Below the pieces are notes generated by a model, which saw only the letters and a program-made list of their open reading frames with translations, did no database searches and was not told the origin of the DNA. 64,000 nucleotides of DNA from Candidatus Kryptonium sp. (GTDB lineage Bacteria > Bacteroidota > Ignavibacteria > Kryptoniales > Kryptoniaceae), in assembly GCA_025060635.1 (NCBI GenBank), contig JANXBN010000007.1, positions 62,001 through 126,000 on the forward strand, written 5' to 3'. Position 1 is the stretch's first letter; the number at the start of each line of letters is the position of its first letter. Position numbers and translations under genes: made by a program. This document shows positions 63,979 to 64,000 of this stretch, one piece after another.

Positions 63979-64000
63979 TTTTTGTTAAAATGAAGATAAA

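Noticed and set aside
63990-64000. Start of a truncated CDS (ATG AAG ATA) at the right edge
   Set aside because: Only three codons are visible and the ATG coincides with the predicted transcription start, so it cannot be supported as a gene.

Overview
This window is about 64 kb of low-GC, densely coding bacterial chromosome. No rRNA, tRNA, CRISPR array, insertion sequence or prophage was recognised. The gene mix suggests a thermophilic member of the Bacteroidota/Chlorobi (FCB) side of the tree. The evidence is a single-chain E1 alpha/beta 2-oxoacid dehydrogenase, an MqnP-like UbiA prenyltransferase, a PPi-type phosphofructokinase, several lipoprotein or secreted peptidases and, most telling, a branched-chain polyamine synthase (BpsA), which is typical of thermophiles. 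A hot-spring lineage such as Candidatus Kryptonia would fit, but that name is an inference from gene content only.

Layout. 0-9 kb: a DUF2279 protein, a receiver/pseudo-kinase protein, a redoxin, a TPR protein, then a tight string rsmA - PAP2 - OPT transporter - CARF/HEPN ribonuclease. 9-12 kb: three-gene proton-translocating transhydrogenase closed by a clear terminator. 12-16 kb (minus strand): threonine degradation (tdh, kbl) running into a HEPN/nucleotidyltransferase pair and a family-5 uracil-DNA glycosylase. 16-20.3 kb: CorC-like protein, a divergent trpC, two unknown proteins, nadD. 20.3-24.1 kb (minus): methyltransferase plus B12-type radical SAM pair, PPi-PFK, a one-cysteine thioredoxin-fold protein. 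24.2-28.9 kb: lipB, fused E1, a frameshifted coiled-coil gene, E2. 28.9-34.2 kb: M19 and M24 peptidases, then a DUF4921 (GalT-like) gene touching a radical SAM gene. 34.2-43.5 kb: endonuclease V, M28 peptidase, methylmalonyl-CoA mutase alpha, SpoU methylase, methyltransferase, biotin carboxylase, mutS2, cvpA. 43.5-45.8 kb: yqeY and an ExbB/ExbD/ExbD module with its own terminator. 46-49.5 kb: PAS histidine kinase, NtrC-type regulator, UbiA prenyltransferase, all overlapping. 49.5-52.6 kb (minus): SDR, ilvB-like, ilvN. 52.7-57 kb (minus): a cDPGS-like GTPase, ornithine carbamoyltransferase, carbamate kinase and aspartate carbamoyltransferase. 57-64 kb: class II aldolase, patatin-Omp85 protein, hflX, bpsA and, at the very end, a sigma-54 promoter pointing out of the window.

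Themes. Central carbon metabolism recurs: PPi-PFK, aldolase, a 2-oxoacid dehydrogenase with its lipoylation enzyme, transhydrogenase, and a propionyl-CoA/methylmalonyl-CoA branch. Nucleic-acid maintenance genes are scattered: UDGb, EndoV, MutS2, RsmA, SpoU and HflX. Of the unexplained items, the most worth following are the orphan CARF-HEPN gene, the DUF4921/radical SAM pair, the cDPGS-like GTPase at the head of a carbamoyl-phosphate operon, the frameshifted coiled-coil gene on an A7 run, an acetolactate-synthase-like protein with exchanged metal ligands, and the sigma-54 signal at the right edge.
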